Below, piece after piece: positions 47,610 through 56,264 of a stretch of 64,000 bases of DNA. The translations under genes and the position numbers were made by a program. Every line of letters begins with the position of its first letter. The first letter of the stretch is position 1. The DNA is from Thiocystis violacea (GTDB lineage: Bacteria > Pseudomonadota > Gammaproteobacteria > Chromatiales > Chromatiaceae). The notes beneath the pieces are model-generated. The model worked only from the letters and a program-made list of their open reading frames with translations. It ran no database searches and had not been told where the DNA came from. The stretch covers positions 1-64,000 of the forward strand of contig NZ_NRRF01000019.1 in the NCBI RefSeq assembly GCF_016583565.1, in the 5' to 3' direction.

Positions 47610-49301
47610 TCAGCGCGCCAGGGCGCTCCCCAAGCCGCGCGGATCACTCGCGGCCTCGACGCGCCCCTTGGCGAAATCCCAGTAAATGGCCTGCATGTTG
47701 CCGAACGGCCGTTCGAGCCGTTCCAGGCGATGACCCTTACGGGTCAACGCCTTCTGCTCGGCGGCGTCGAGCGCGCCCGGCTCCACCTCGATGCGGTCCG
47801 GCAGATATTGATGGTGAACGCGCGGGAGGGCGACCCAGTCGCCCACGGGCTGGCCCTCGACCGCGGCCAGAATGGCCCGCAGGACCATGGTGATGATGCG
47901 ACTGCCGCCCGGTGTCCCGAGGATGGCGACACCCTGATCGGATTCGAGGAAGGTCGGCGACATACTGGAGAGCATGCGCTTTCCAGGCGCGATGGCGTTG
48001 GCCTCGCCACCGATCAGTCCGTAAGCGTTGGCGACGCCTGGCTGGGCGGAGAAATCGTCCATCTCGTCGTTCAACAGGACGCCGGTCCCCGGAGGGACGA
48101 ACCCCGAGCCGAAGGGGTAATTGATGCTCAGGGTCGCGGCGACCCGATTCCCAGCGCGGTCGAGGACCGAGAAATGGGTGGTGTCCTGCCCTTCGGTCAC
48201 GGGCTCCAGGCAGTCCGACCCGGTCTGGCGGCTCGCTGTCGCGTGCTCGGGATCGAAGTCGCGGATGAGCCCGGCGGCGTAGTTCGGGTCCGTCAGGCGT
48301 GCCAGCGGCATCTGGACCTGATCGGGATCGCCGAGATAGGCCGCGCGGTCGCGATAGGCTCGGCGCATCACCTCGACCAGGGCATGGGTGTTGCCGGCAT
48401 CACTCGGCGCAACCGGGAGCGCGGCCAGCATGTTCAGCATCTCCACCAGCAAGACGCCACCGGACGAGGGCGGCGCGGCGCTGACCAACCGCCAGCCGCG
48501 GTAGGTGCCGCGGATCGGGACGCGCTCGACGACGCGATACTGGGCCAGGTCTTCCTGGGTCCAGATGCCACCCGCCTGGCGCACGCCGGCGACCAGTCGC
48601 TCGGCCACGGGACCCGCGTAAAAGCCCGCGCAGCCCTGCTCCGCCAGGCGTGTCAAGGTCGCCGCGAGATCGGGCTGGGCGAGGCTGTGACCGAGCGTCG
48701 GCACCTGGGCGTCGAACAGAAACTGCCGCGCCGCCGCCTCGGAGGCGCGCAACGCCTCGACTCTCAGCTCCGCCATGCGTCTGTAGTGGGGGTCGATGGG
48801 AAAACCGTCGCGGGCGATGCGAATCGCCGGCGCCAGCGTTTGCTTGAGCGGGAGGCGGCCGTAGTGCTCGGCGAGATGACAGAGGGCCGCCGGCATGCCG
48901 GGAATACCGGCCGCCAAGGGACCGTTCAGCGCAAGCGCGGGAACGAAGCGATCCTGGGCGTCCAGATACATGTCGCGACGGGCGGCCAATGGCGCGCGCT
49001 CGCGGCCGTCGAGCATGGTCTGGAAACCGTCGGAGGCGCGATGCAGCAGCCAGAAGCCGCCGCCACCGAAGCCGGAGCTGTAGGGCTCGACGACGGCAAG
49101 CACGGCACTGACGCTCACGGCCGCGTCGAAGGCATTGCCGCCCTGATCGAGGGCCGCGAAGCCGGCCTCGGTCGCCAGGGGATGCGCGGAGGCGATCGCC
49201 GCCTTGGGTGGGACCTCACCCAGTGCCCAGAGCGGGCCCGCGAGGGTCAGTAGACAACAGCAAAGGAGCCCCGCAATGGGGCTCCTTGGGGAACGACGCA
49301 T
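47610..49301 (-). CDS. ggt: Gamma-glutamyltransferase (periplasmic)
   Basis: A protein of about 563 residues. The ATG at 49301 gives a signal peptide (IAGLLCCCLLTLAGPLWALG). The mature enzyme has AIASAHPLATEAGFAALDQG and GFGGGGFWLLH early. The self-cleavage site is the TTHFSVLDRAGNRVA region, where Thr becomes the N-terminal nucleophile of the small subunit, and LNDEMDDFS and GKRMLSSMSPT follow. It hydrolyses glutathione and gamma-glutamyl peptides in the periplasm. A hairpin lies inside its signal-peptide codons (49263-49287). Confidence 0.95.
   Translation of the reverse strand: MRRSPRSPIAGLLCCCLLTLAGPLWALGEVPPKAAIASAHPLATEAGFAALDQGGNAFDAAVSVSAVLAVVEPYSSGFGGGGFWLLHRASDGFQTMLDGRERAPLAARRDMYLDAQDRFVPALALNGPLAAGIPGMPAALCHLAEHYGRLPLKQTLAPAIRIARDGFPIDPHYRRMAELRVEALRASEAAARQFLFDAQVPTLGHSLAQPDLAATLTRLAEQGCAGFYAGPVAERLVAGVRQAGGIWTQEDLAQYRVVERVPIRGTYRGWRLVSAAPPSSGGVLLVEMLNMLAALPVAPSDAGNTHALVEVMRRAYRDRAAYLGDPDQVQMPLARLTDPNYAAGLIRDFDPEHATASRQTGSDCLEPVTEGQDTTHFSVLDRAGNRVAATLSINYPFGSGFVPPGTGVLLNDEMDDFSAQPGVANAYGLIGGEANAIAPGKRMLSSMSPTFLESDQGVAILGTPGGSRIITMVLRAILAAVEGQPVGDWVALPRVHHQYLPDRIEVEPGALDAAEQKALTRKGHRLERLERPFGNMQAIYWDFAKGRVEAASDPRGLGSALAR
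49263..49287 (-). terminator. Perfect hairpin inside the ggt leader codons
   Basis: AAGGAGCCCC, a 5-base loop and GGGGCTCCTT make a perfect 10-bp stem. It lies 41-65 bp after the ferredoxin stop and within the first codons of ggt. It looks like the ferredoxin transcript terminator or an attenuator of ggt; a T-rich stretch following on the minus strand is short. Confidence 0.5.
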
Positions 49302-49327
49302 CGGATTGCGAGCGTACTGAGGAGGCT

Positions 49328-49603
<276 letters not shown>

Positions 49604-49669
49604 TCAGTGATGTTGTGGGGACGGGCGGATGTTATCCAAACCACCCGGTCTTATCCAAATCTCGGGCCG

Positions 49670-50299
<630 letters not shown>

Positions 50300-50416
50300 T
50301 CAAGAGGCCAAGCGCAAACGTCTCCTAGGATCGGGGCGAGCAACGCGGCCGGCGCGGCGCCGGTTCCAATTCAAGGCTGTTCCGCCCTGGACATCACTGT
50401 CGTTCGGGGCTCCAGA

Positions 50417-50773
50417 TCACCAAGCCGAGAGCAGGCGGGCGCTGATCGTCCGCGCGGCGCCGTAGGCCGCGATGCCCAGGGCGTCGGCGGCGAAGTCCAG
50501 CCAGGAGAATTCCCGAAAGGGGAGCTGATGCTGGACCAGCTCGATGAGCAGCCCATAGCCGAGCAGCCAGCCCCAGCGGGCCAGCGCGTAGCGGCGGCCC
50601 GACCAGCCCATGTCCGCAAGCCAGGCCATCACGGCGAAGGCCAGTAGATGATTGCCCTTGTCGTAGCTGAAGAGGACTGGCTCCTCCAGGGGCGCGAAGG
50701 CGAGGTAGGCGACCGCCAGGACGCAGGTTGCGAGCGCGATCCGGGAGAGCGACCGAAGGCTGTCAGGTGGCAT
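50417..50773 (-). CDS. VanZ-like family small membrane protein
   Basis: A 118-residue protein with four hydrophobic segments. The VanZ-type core is present: YDKGNHLLAFAVMAWL, YGLLIELVQHQLPFREFS and WLDFAADALGIAAYG. VanZ in enterococci gives low teicoplanin resistance, but most bacterial relatives have no known role. The ATG at 50773 lies 21 bp after the CIA30-like stop, so the two are probably one unit. Confidence 0.88.
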   Translation of the reverse strand: MPPDSLRSLSRIALATCVLAVAYLAFAPLEEPVLFSYDKGNHLLAFAVMAWLADMGWSGRRYALARWGWLLGYGLLIELVQHQLPFREFSWLDFAADALGIAAYGAARTISARLLSAW

Positions 50774-50793
50774 CGAGTGGCGTGATCCCTGGT

Positions 50794-51303
50794 TCAGTCC
50801 TTGGCTCGATAGAGTGCGACCCGGGCGACGCCGAGATCCGCCTGGAAGGGCCGACCGATGGCGACCAGGCCCAGGCGCCGCAGCCGATCGACGCGCAAGG
50901 GCCGATCGATACGATGGGGCTCGAACGCCGCGAAGGGCAGGCGCAGGCAATGCCACTGGGGCTCGGCCAGAAAGCGCGCGCGGTAGGCCTGCCAGGGCAA
51001 ACGGGTGTCGGCGCTCCGCAGGTGGGCGTTGTAGTGCTCGCCGTTGCCGAAGACCTCGATCTCGAGGCCGGCGAAGCCGGTTGCGTCCAGCGCGCCGTCG
51101 TCCGCGAGATCCAACGCGATCTGGACGAAGCCGCCGTTGTTCGCGGTGCTCACCTCGCCGTGCATCCGCTGGCAGGGTCGGCCTCCCAGCTCCGCGGCCA
51201 GGAGCCGACCTTGGGACAGGCCGCCCATGACCTGATCGGTGACCAGCCGCCAAGCCCTTCCGGACGTCACTGCCTCGTTCTCAACGGCGGAATACAGCTG
51301 CAT
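50794..51303 (-). CDS. CIA30 (complex I intermediate-associated protein 30) family protein
   Basis: A 169-residue beta-sandwich protein matching the CIA30 family: WRLVTDQVMGGLSQGRL, NGGFVQIALDL, GLEIEVFGNGEHYNAHLRS and AFEPHRIDRPLR. Eukaryotic CIA30 helps assemble complex I; bacterial members have no proven function. No nuo gene is nearby. It diverges from the DCC-family gene across about 110 bp. Confidence 0.85.
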   Translation of the reverse strand: MQLYSAVENEAVTSGRAWRLVTDQVMGGLSQGRLLAAELGGRPCQRMHGEVSTANNGGFVQIALDLADDGALDATGFAGLEIEVFGNGEHYNAHLRSADTRLPWQAYRARFLAEPQWHCLRLPFAAFEPHRIDRPLRVDRLRRLGLVAIGRPFQADLGVARVALYRAKD

Positions 51304-51412
51304 GCGGGTCTCCTCTGGCTCGGCATCGATTGGAAAGACGCCAACGATGACGCATCTCTAGCCATCGCGCCATCGATCGACGGCGCTTGGCCGCCAGAGA
51401 GGAGGACTCCGC

Positions 51413-51841
51413 ATGACAGCCGACCGCAACACCCAGGACAGCCCGCCAACCCTGCGCGTGCTCTACGACGGGGGCTGCCCCCTGTGCCGGCGCGAGATCG
51501 CGCTCTACCAACGCCTGCGGCCGCGCCGCCCCCTGGTCTGGATCGATATCCATGCGGATGCCGGCGCGCCCGGGCGTTTCGGCATCTCGCGTGAAGCCGC
51601 CATGGCCCGCTTTCACGTGCTCGACGGCGAGCAGATCCACACGGGCGCGGCGGCCTTTCTGCTGCTCTGGTCCGCGATGCCGGGCTGGCGTCATCTCGCC
51701 AGGCTCGTCCAGGCCCTGCGGCTCGACGGGGTGCTGGAGCGTGGCTATGTCTGGTTCGCCCGGCGGCGGCTCAGGCAACGGTGCACCGAGGACAGTTGCG
51801 GAATCTCCGCCTCGGGTGACGCGGGACGCGCATCCTCCTGA
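51413..51841 (+). CDS. DCC-family (DUF393) thiol-disulfide oxidoreductase-like protein
   Basis: A 142-residue protein starting with the family motif RVLYDGGCPLCRREI (the CxxC in a thioredoxin-like fold), then LVWIDIHADA, FHVLDGEQIHTGAAAFLLLW and a helical end. DCC proteins are thought to be redox-active, but substrates are not known. It faces the CIA30-like gene. Confidence 0.88.
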   Translation: MTADRNTQDSPPTLRVLYDGGCPLCRREIALYQRLRPRRPLVWIDIHADAGAPGRFGISREAAMARFHVLDGEQIHTGAAAFLLLWSAMPGWRHLARLVQALRLDGVLERGYVWFARRRLRQRCTEDSCGISASGDAGRASS

Positions 51842-52060
51842 ACGAGGCCAAGCGCGACGAACGCCCCCGTCGCCGTCTCGTTCGAGACACGACGCTCTCC
51901 AGAGAGGCGACTCCCCATCCCCTCGTCGCCGCTTGAGCCAGGCCGCTCGATCGGTGGGAGCGGCGCCCCGCCGCGATCGGGCGCAGCGCTCTCGCAATGG
52001 TCGCGGGCTCGACTGGCTTCACCAGCTCTGAAACGGATAGGAGCCTTCCCGAAACCCGCC

Positions 52061-53206
52061 TCAGACCGGCGCCCTCGGCGGCAGCCCCAAGGCATCCAAA
52101 TAGACATCCGTGCTCGCCTCGATCTCATAGCGGCGTGCCGCCTCCTTGAGCTGGGCCGCGGGCAGGGGGGCGTCCAACGTCGTCCGCATCGCCGCCGCCA
52201 AGGCCGCGTCGTCACCGACCGCGACCAAGGGACCATGGCGCCCGGCCTCCAGGATCTCGCGCGGCCCGCTCGGGCAGTCCGTCGACACGACCGGCGTGCC
52301 CACGGCCAGCGCCTCGATCAGCACGAACCCCAGCCCCTCCCAGCGCGAGGTGAAGGCGAAGAGATCGGCGTGGGCCATGTAGGCGTAGGGATTCTCGACA
52401 TAGCCCGGCAGCGCGACGTCCTCGGCCACCCCCAGGGCGCGCGCGAGCGCCAGCAGCCGATCTCGGGCGGCGCCTCGCCCGAGGATCATCAGCCGGCATG
52501 GACGCTCGGCGCGCAGCCGCGCAAAGGCGCGGATGAGCGTCTCGAAGTCCTTGCGCCCGCACAGCTCGCCGGCGCTCAGGATCAGCGGCTGCCCCGGCTG
52601 CCCGAACCAGGGATGGTCGGGGCGCGGCGGCTGCGCGGTCAGTAGATCCTCCGCGATGACGGGCGGCGGCACCACCCGGATGCGTTCACGCGCGAGTCCG
52701 GTGTAGTCCGCCATGTCGTCCGCCACACCTTCGCTCGCGACGATCACCTGGTCGGCGAAGGGATAGAGACGCCCCATGGAGTTGCGCTGGATCCAACGCT
52801 CCAGCGGCCCGCGTGTCGCCAGGTCGATCGAGATGGTCGTCCCGGAGCGCAGCACCAGGCGCGTGGGCACCCGCGCCAGGGCGCGCGCGAAGAGTGCGAC
52901 GCGGTTGACGCGGTCCTTGTCGGAGAGCATGGCGGCCGGGCGTTCGCGCCTCAGATAGCGCGCGACCGCTGGCAGACAGGCAAAGGTGTGCCGCGACCCC
53001 AGGTCGACCACCCGCACGCCGTCCGGGATCTCGGGCAGATTCGGACCGTGTCGGCGCACCTTGAGCAGGTCCACCCGATAGCCCCGCCGAGCCAGCGCGG
53101 GAAGCAGGTGGCTGGCCGCGCGATCGACCCCGCTGTGTCCCGAGGTGGAAAAGAAGCAGGCGATGCGGGTCGCGTCGGTCCCCTTGGCGGCAAATGAAGT
53201 AGGCAT
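52061..53206 (-). CDS. GT4-family glycosyltransferase
   Basis: A 381-residue GT-B enzyme. The acceptor domain starts ACFFSTSGHSGVDRAASHLL. The donor domain contains LILSAGELCGRKDFETLIRA, the glycine loop GRGAARDRLLALARALG and the donor-site motif FAFTSRWEGLGFVLIEALAV. The class fits lipopolysaccharide or exopolysaccharide assembly. It has no immediate polysaccharide neighbours, so its pathway is open. Confidence 0.9.
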   Translation of the reverse strand: MPTSFAAKGTDATRIACFFSTSGHSGVDRAASHLLPALARRGYRVDLLKVRRHGPNLPEIPDGVRVVDLGSRHTFACLPAVARYLRRERPAAMLSDKDRVNRVALFARALARVPTRLVLRSGTTISIDLATRGPLERWIQRNSMGRLYPFADQVIVASEGVADDMADYTGLARERIRVVPPPVIAEDLLTAQPPRPDHPWFGQPGQPLILSAGELCGRKDFETLIRAFARLRAERPCRLMILGRGAARDRLLALARALGVAEDVALPGYVENPYAYMAHADLFAFTSRWEGLGFVLIEALAVGTPVVSTDCPSGPREILEAGRHGPLVAVGDDAALAAAMRTTLDAPLPAAQLKEAARRYEIEASTDVYLDALGLPPRAPV

Positions 53207-53372
53207 GAGTCACTCGTGGATGGAAGCTCTTGGCCCGACCAAGCGGTCGTGCCCCCGTGGCATGGACACCCCGTGATCGCCAAGTTGTCGAACCCTGCGC
53301 ATTTCACCCCATCCAGGTCGCCTAAGATAGCGTCGGAGCCCCGTGTGAGGCGAAGAGACGCGAGAGACCGGC

Positions 53373-54581
53373 ATGAAACACTATTCCCTGATGCTGACCG
53401 GAGAGCTGCTGCCCGACGCGAGACGCCATGCCGCCGTGGCGGCACTCGCCGAGCTGCTGCGGCTGACGCTGCCCCAGGCGGACGCCACGCTCAACGGCAA
53501 GCCCAGGCCACTGAACGGAACCTTGACCTATGAGCGCGCGGCGGATGCCAAGCGCCGCTTCGAGGCGGCGGGGATCGGCTGCCAGATCCTGGAAGAGGCC
53601 CCGCGGCCGGTCCAGCCGTCGCCAGCTGCGGACGCCTTCGCGTCCCCGCCGGACTTGCGGGTCGAGACGACCAAGGTTCGCTGTCCGAAGTGCGATCACG
53701 AGCAGCCGCCAGGTGACACCTGTGCGCGCTGCGGCATCGTCTACGCCAAGTTCGAGCAGATGCAGCGCCGGTTCGCGCGGGCCGCGCCGGAGGAGGCTGC
53801 GCGGGAGAAGGCCGACTCCTTCCCCTATCGCGTGGCCAACCAACTCCTGCTGCTGCTCTTCCTCTCCAGCCTGGCGCTCGCCCTCTGGAGCCACTGGAAG
53901 AAGGACCAGCTACCGCCGCCCGACTTCTACGACCAGGCGCGGCTCGAAGAGCCGCGCCAGACTCCGACGGATACCGAGCCCTTCAAGATCCAGGCGAACG
54001 CGATCACCTACGACATCGAGCCCCTCTTCGACTACGCGCTGGACGGCGTGGTGGTCAGCCTGCACGACAGCGACGCCTTTTGGGACATCTACCACCGCAA
54101 GGACTGGAAGGACTTCATCAACATCCGCGACCTCTGCGTCGTCTGGGGCGACAACGTCGCGAGCGGCGTCTTCCGCGACATGCAGTACAAGAACACCACC
54201 TGGACCTGCTGGATCTCCACGGCCGACCCGGTCGCCGCCGAGCGCTTCGGCTGGAACCAGCTCAGCAACAACCATGTGCTTTCGCACGACGAATACATCC
54301 AGAAGGCCATCAAGTCGGCCGAAATCGGCGACCAGATCCACTTCAGCGGCAAGCTCGCACGCTACTCCCACGCCGGCGGCTTCCAGCGCGGCACCAGCAC
54401 CACCCGCACGGACAGCGGCAACGGCGCCTGCGAGACCGTCTACATCGAAGACTTCCAGATCACCCGCAAGTCCAACACAGGCTGGCGGCTGACCTATCGA
54501 CTGTCGTCGGCCCTGGCCGTGCTGGCCTTCATCGGGCTCGCAGTCATCTTCTTCGTCGCGCCCTACCGGCATCGCGAGTAG
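53373..54581 (+). CDS. Zinc-ribbon membrane protein of unknown function
   Basis: A 402-residue protein. Residues 1-80 form a small alpha/beta region. Residues 104-120 are a zinc ribbon (CPKCDHEQPPGDTCARC). A membrane helix lies at about 153-172, and a conserved-looking extracytoplasmic region of about 190 residues follows (DSDAFWDIYHRKDWKDFINI, LCVVWGDNVASG, LSNNHVLSHDEYI, NGACETVY). A second helix at about 377-395 ends the protein. No enzyme motif was recognised. The next gene is the broken Uma2 frame. Confidence 0.85.
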   Translation: MKHYSLMLTGELLPDARRHAAVAALAELLRLTLPQADATLNGKPRPLNGTLTYERAADAKRRFEAAGIGCQILEEAPRPVQPSPAADAFASPPDLRVETTKVRCPKCDHEQPPGDTCARCGIVYAKFEQMQRRFARAAPEEAAREKADSFPYRVANQLLLLLFLSSLALALWSHWKKDQLPPPDFYDQARLEEPRQTPTDTEPFKIQANAITYDIEPLFDYALDGVVVSLHDSDAFWDIYHRKDWKDFINIRDLCVVWGDNVASGVFRDMQYKNTTWTCWISTADPVAAERFGWNQLSNNHVLSHDEYIQKAIKSAEIGDQIHFSGKLARYSHAGGFQRGTSTTRTDSGNGACETVYIEDFQITRKSNTGWRLTYRLSSALAVLAFIGLAVIFFVAPYRHRE

Positions 54582-54694
54582 GTCTGGCGGAGCGGCCTGC
54601 GCGGAAGGCTTCGGTCGGCGCACCGGCCATGGTCTCGCATTGCCGGCCGAGATTGCCCAGAATGAAGCAAGTCTATCGAGTCGGAGACGCTGCA

Positions 54695-55125
54695 ATGGGT
54701 GCCTAAGCGCAATCACGATCGACGCCGCAGGACTACCTGGAGTGGGAGCGGCAGCAGGAGACGCGCCGCAGTTCGAGGACACCAAGGTCGATACGCTGCT
54801 CAATCCCGGACTGATCATTGAGGTGCTGTCCCAATCCACCGAAAGCGACGATCGGGGCGCGAAGTTCGCCCACTACCGCAACCTCCCCTCGCTGAACCAT
54901 TACCTGCTGGTCAGCCAGACCGAGTGCCGCGTCGAGCACTTCGCCCGCCAGACCGGCAACCGCTGGCTGTTGACCGAGTATCAAGCCCCGGACGACAGCA
55001 TTCCATTGACCGACATGGATTGCAGCCTGCGGCTCGTCGACATCTACGAGCGCCTGTCGTTTCCCGCGCGGCCCGAGCCGACCCCCGGCGAGGTCGCGGA
55101 AGGGACGGCGGATCAGCCGAGATAG
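54695..55125 (+). pseudogene. Uma2-family (DUF820) endonuclease pseudogene
   Basis: A relic of a PD-(D/E)xK-fold Uma2 protein. The start ATG at 54695 is followed by TAA at codon 4. After that the frame reads TPQDYLEWERQQETR, the usual N-terminus. It then loses about 250 bp and changes frame, resuming at LLNPGLIIEVLSQSTESDDR, GAKFAHYRNLPSLNHYLLVS and on to the C-terminus. The three lesions make it non-functional. Uma2 genes are frequent and often decaying in phototrophic bacteria. Confidence 0.82.
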
Positions 55126-55817
55126 GCCGCCTTCCAGCCCGCGTAACGCTCCACCAAGCCTTGCAGCGCCATGGGCTCGTGCTCGCGCAGCCCGCTCAGG
55201 ATCAGTGTCTTGGAGCCACGCCCGACCGGCTCGCCCCCGGCGCTGAGCGCGAAGCCCAAGCGCGCCTCGCCGCGCCGCCCCTTCACCTCCAGCGCGGTCG
55301 ACTCCAGCACCACGTCCAGATCCGGGCAATCCAGCCGGTCGAGTTCGAACGACATCCGCTCATAGATCACCAGCGGCCGGTCCGGATTGATCATCACGCC
55401 ATGCTCCTCCATGAGCGGCACCAGGATGTGCGGGAAGTTCTGACCCGAAAAGGCGACGTAGCGGCGCACCAGTGACTCGATCAACGCCAGGTCTTTGCTG
55501 ACCTCCCCGCTCGACTCGACCTCAAGACAGGACTTGCCGTCCTCGGCCCCGACCGTCACCCCCGCGTCGCCCTCCGAAAAGGTCAGAGGGGCATCCGCCC
55601 CCACCATTCCCGTGAAGCGAAAGGCCATCCGGCTCGCCACCCCGAACCGCGTCAGCACCAGCGCGAACAGCAGATCGCCCGGCACGCAAAAGCGCGGATT
55701 CGCCGCGTCATGAATGGGATTGAAGTCACCCGCGACCTCCTTCGCGAAGGCACTGCCCTGCGCCGCGGAGACACGAACGGCGCCGCCGGCGGCCGTGTGG
55801 AAAGAATCGAGAAACAT
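55113..55817 (-). CDS. DUF3581 family protein
   Basis: A 234-residue protein of a gammaproteobacterial family of unknown function. The family start is clear (FAKEVAGDFNPIHDAANPRF, CVPGDLLFALVL). The FNPIHD stretch and the beta-rich pattern recall hotdog-fold thioester enzymes of the MaoC type, but no reaction has been shown. Full length. Its 3' end overlaps the Uma2 relic by 13 bases on the opposite strand. Confidence 0.88.
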   Translation of the reverse strand: MFLDSFHTAAGGAVRVSAAQGSAFAKEVAGDFNPIHDAANPRFCVPGDLLFALVLTRFGVASRMAFRFTGMVGADAPLTFSEGDAGVTVGAEDGKSCLEVESSGEVSKDLALIESLVRRYVAFSGQNFPHILVPLMEEHGVMINPDRPLVIYERMSFELDRLDCPDLDVVLESTALEVKGRRGEARLGFALSAGGEPVGRGSKTLILSGLREHEPMALQGLVERYAGWKAAYLG

Positions 55818-56264
55818 GGCTCATCGCTCCGAGAAATGGTGCGCCCGACGGGGTGGCATCGGGGCGGGGGAAGACATCGACCGCGCGCGAGGTCGGGTCG
55901 GCACAGCGTGCCCAGCCAACTCACGGGTCAATCGAAACACCCGGATTCTAACCGCACCTCAAAGCGAATGCGCCTGACCCGCCGCACACCAGATCATTCC
56001 AACGCCGAGAGTGCCTGCTCTCGCGGCATGCCGGCACACTGGGGGCGGCTAGAGGTCGGTCTTGTCGTAGACCTCGGCGAAGGGGGTTGCGTTGATGGGT
56101 TGCGGGGCGGGATGAGGTGCTGTTTGCGCGGGTCGCTGCAGGTGTTGAGGGGCCAGGTGGAGCATGCTGACGAAGGTAGAGACTTCGCGGCTCGGAAACC
56201 GCGTTTCCGAGCCGCGATCCGATCCCTTGCCAGAACGGCATTGGATCGGCACCTCTCTAGATGA
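55818..56264. other. Intergenic region downstream of the metzincin gene
   Basis: 447 bp without a supported gene. A short minus-strand frame ending at 56049 (NATPFAEVYDKTDL) is open but has no recognisable family. The hairpin at 56187-56215 is the one structure seen. Confidence 0.5.
56187..56215 (-). terminator. Perfect hairpin after the metalloprotease gene
   Basis: GCGGCTCGGAAA, five bases and TTTCCGAGCCGC form a perfect 12-bp stem 50 bp after the protease stop (minus strand). It probably ends the protease transcript; no T-run follows. Confidence 0.55.
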
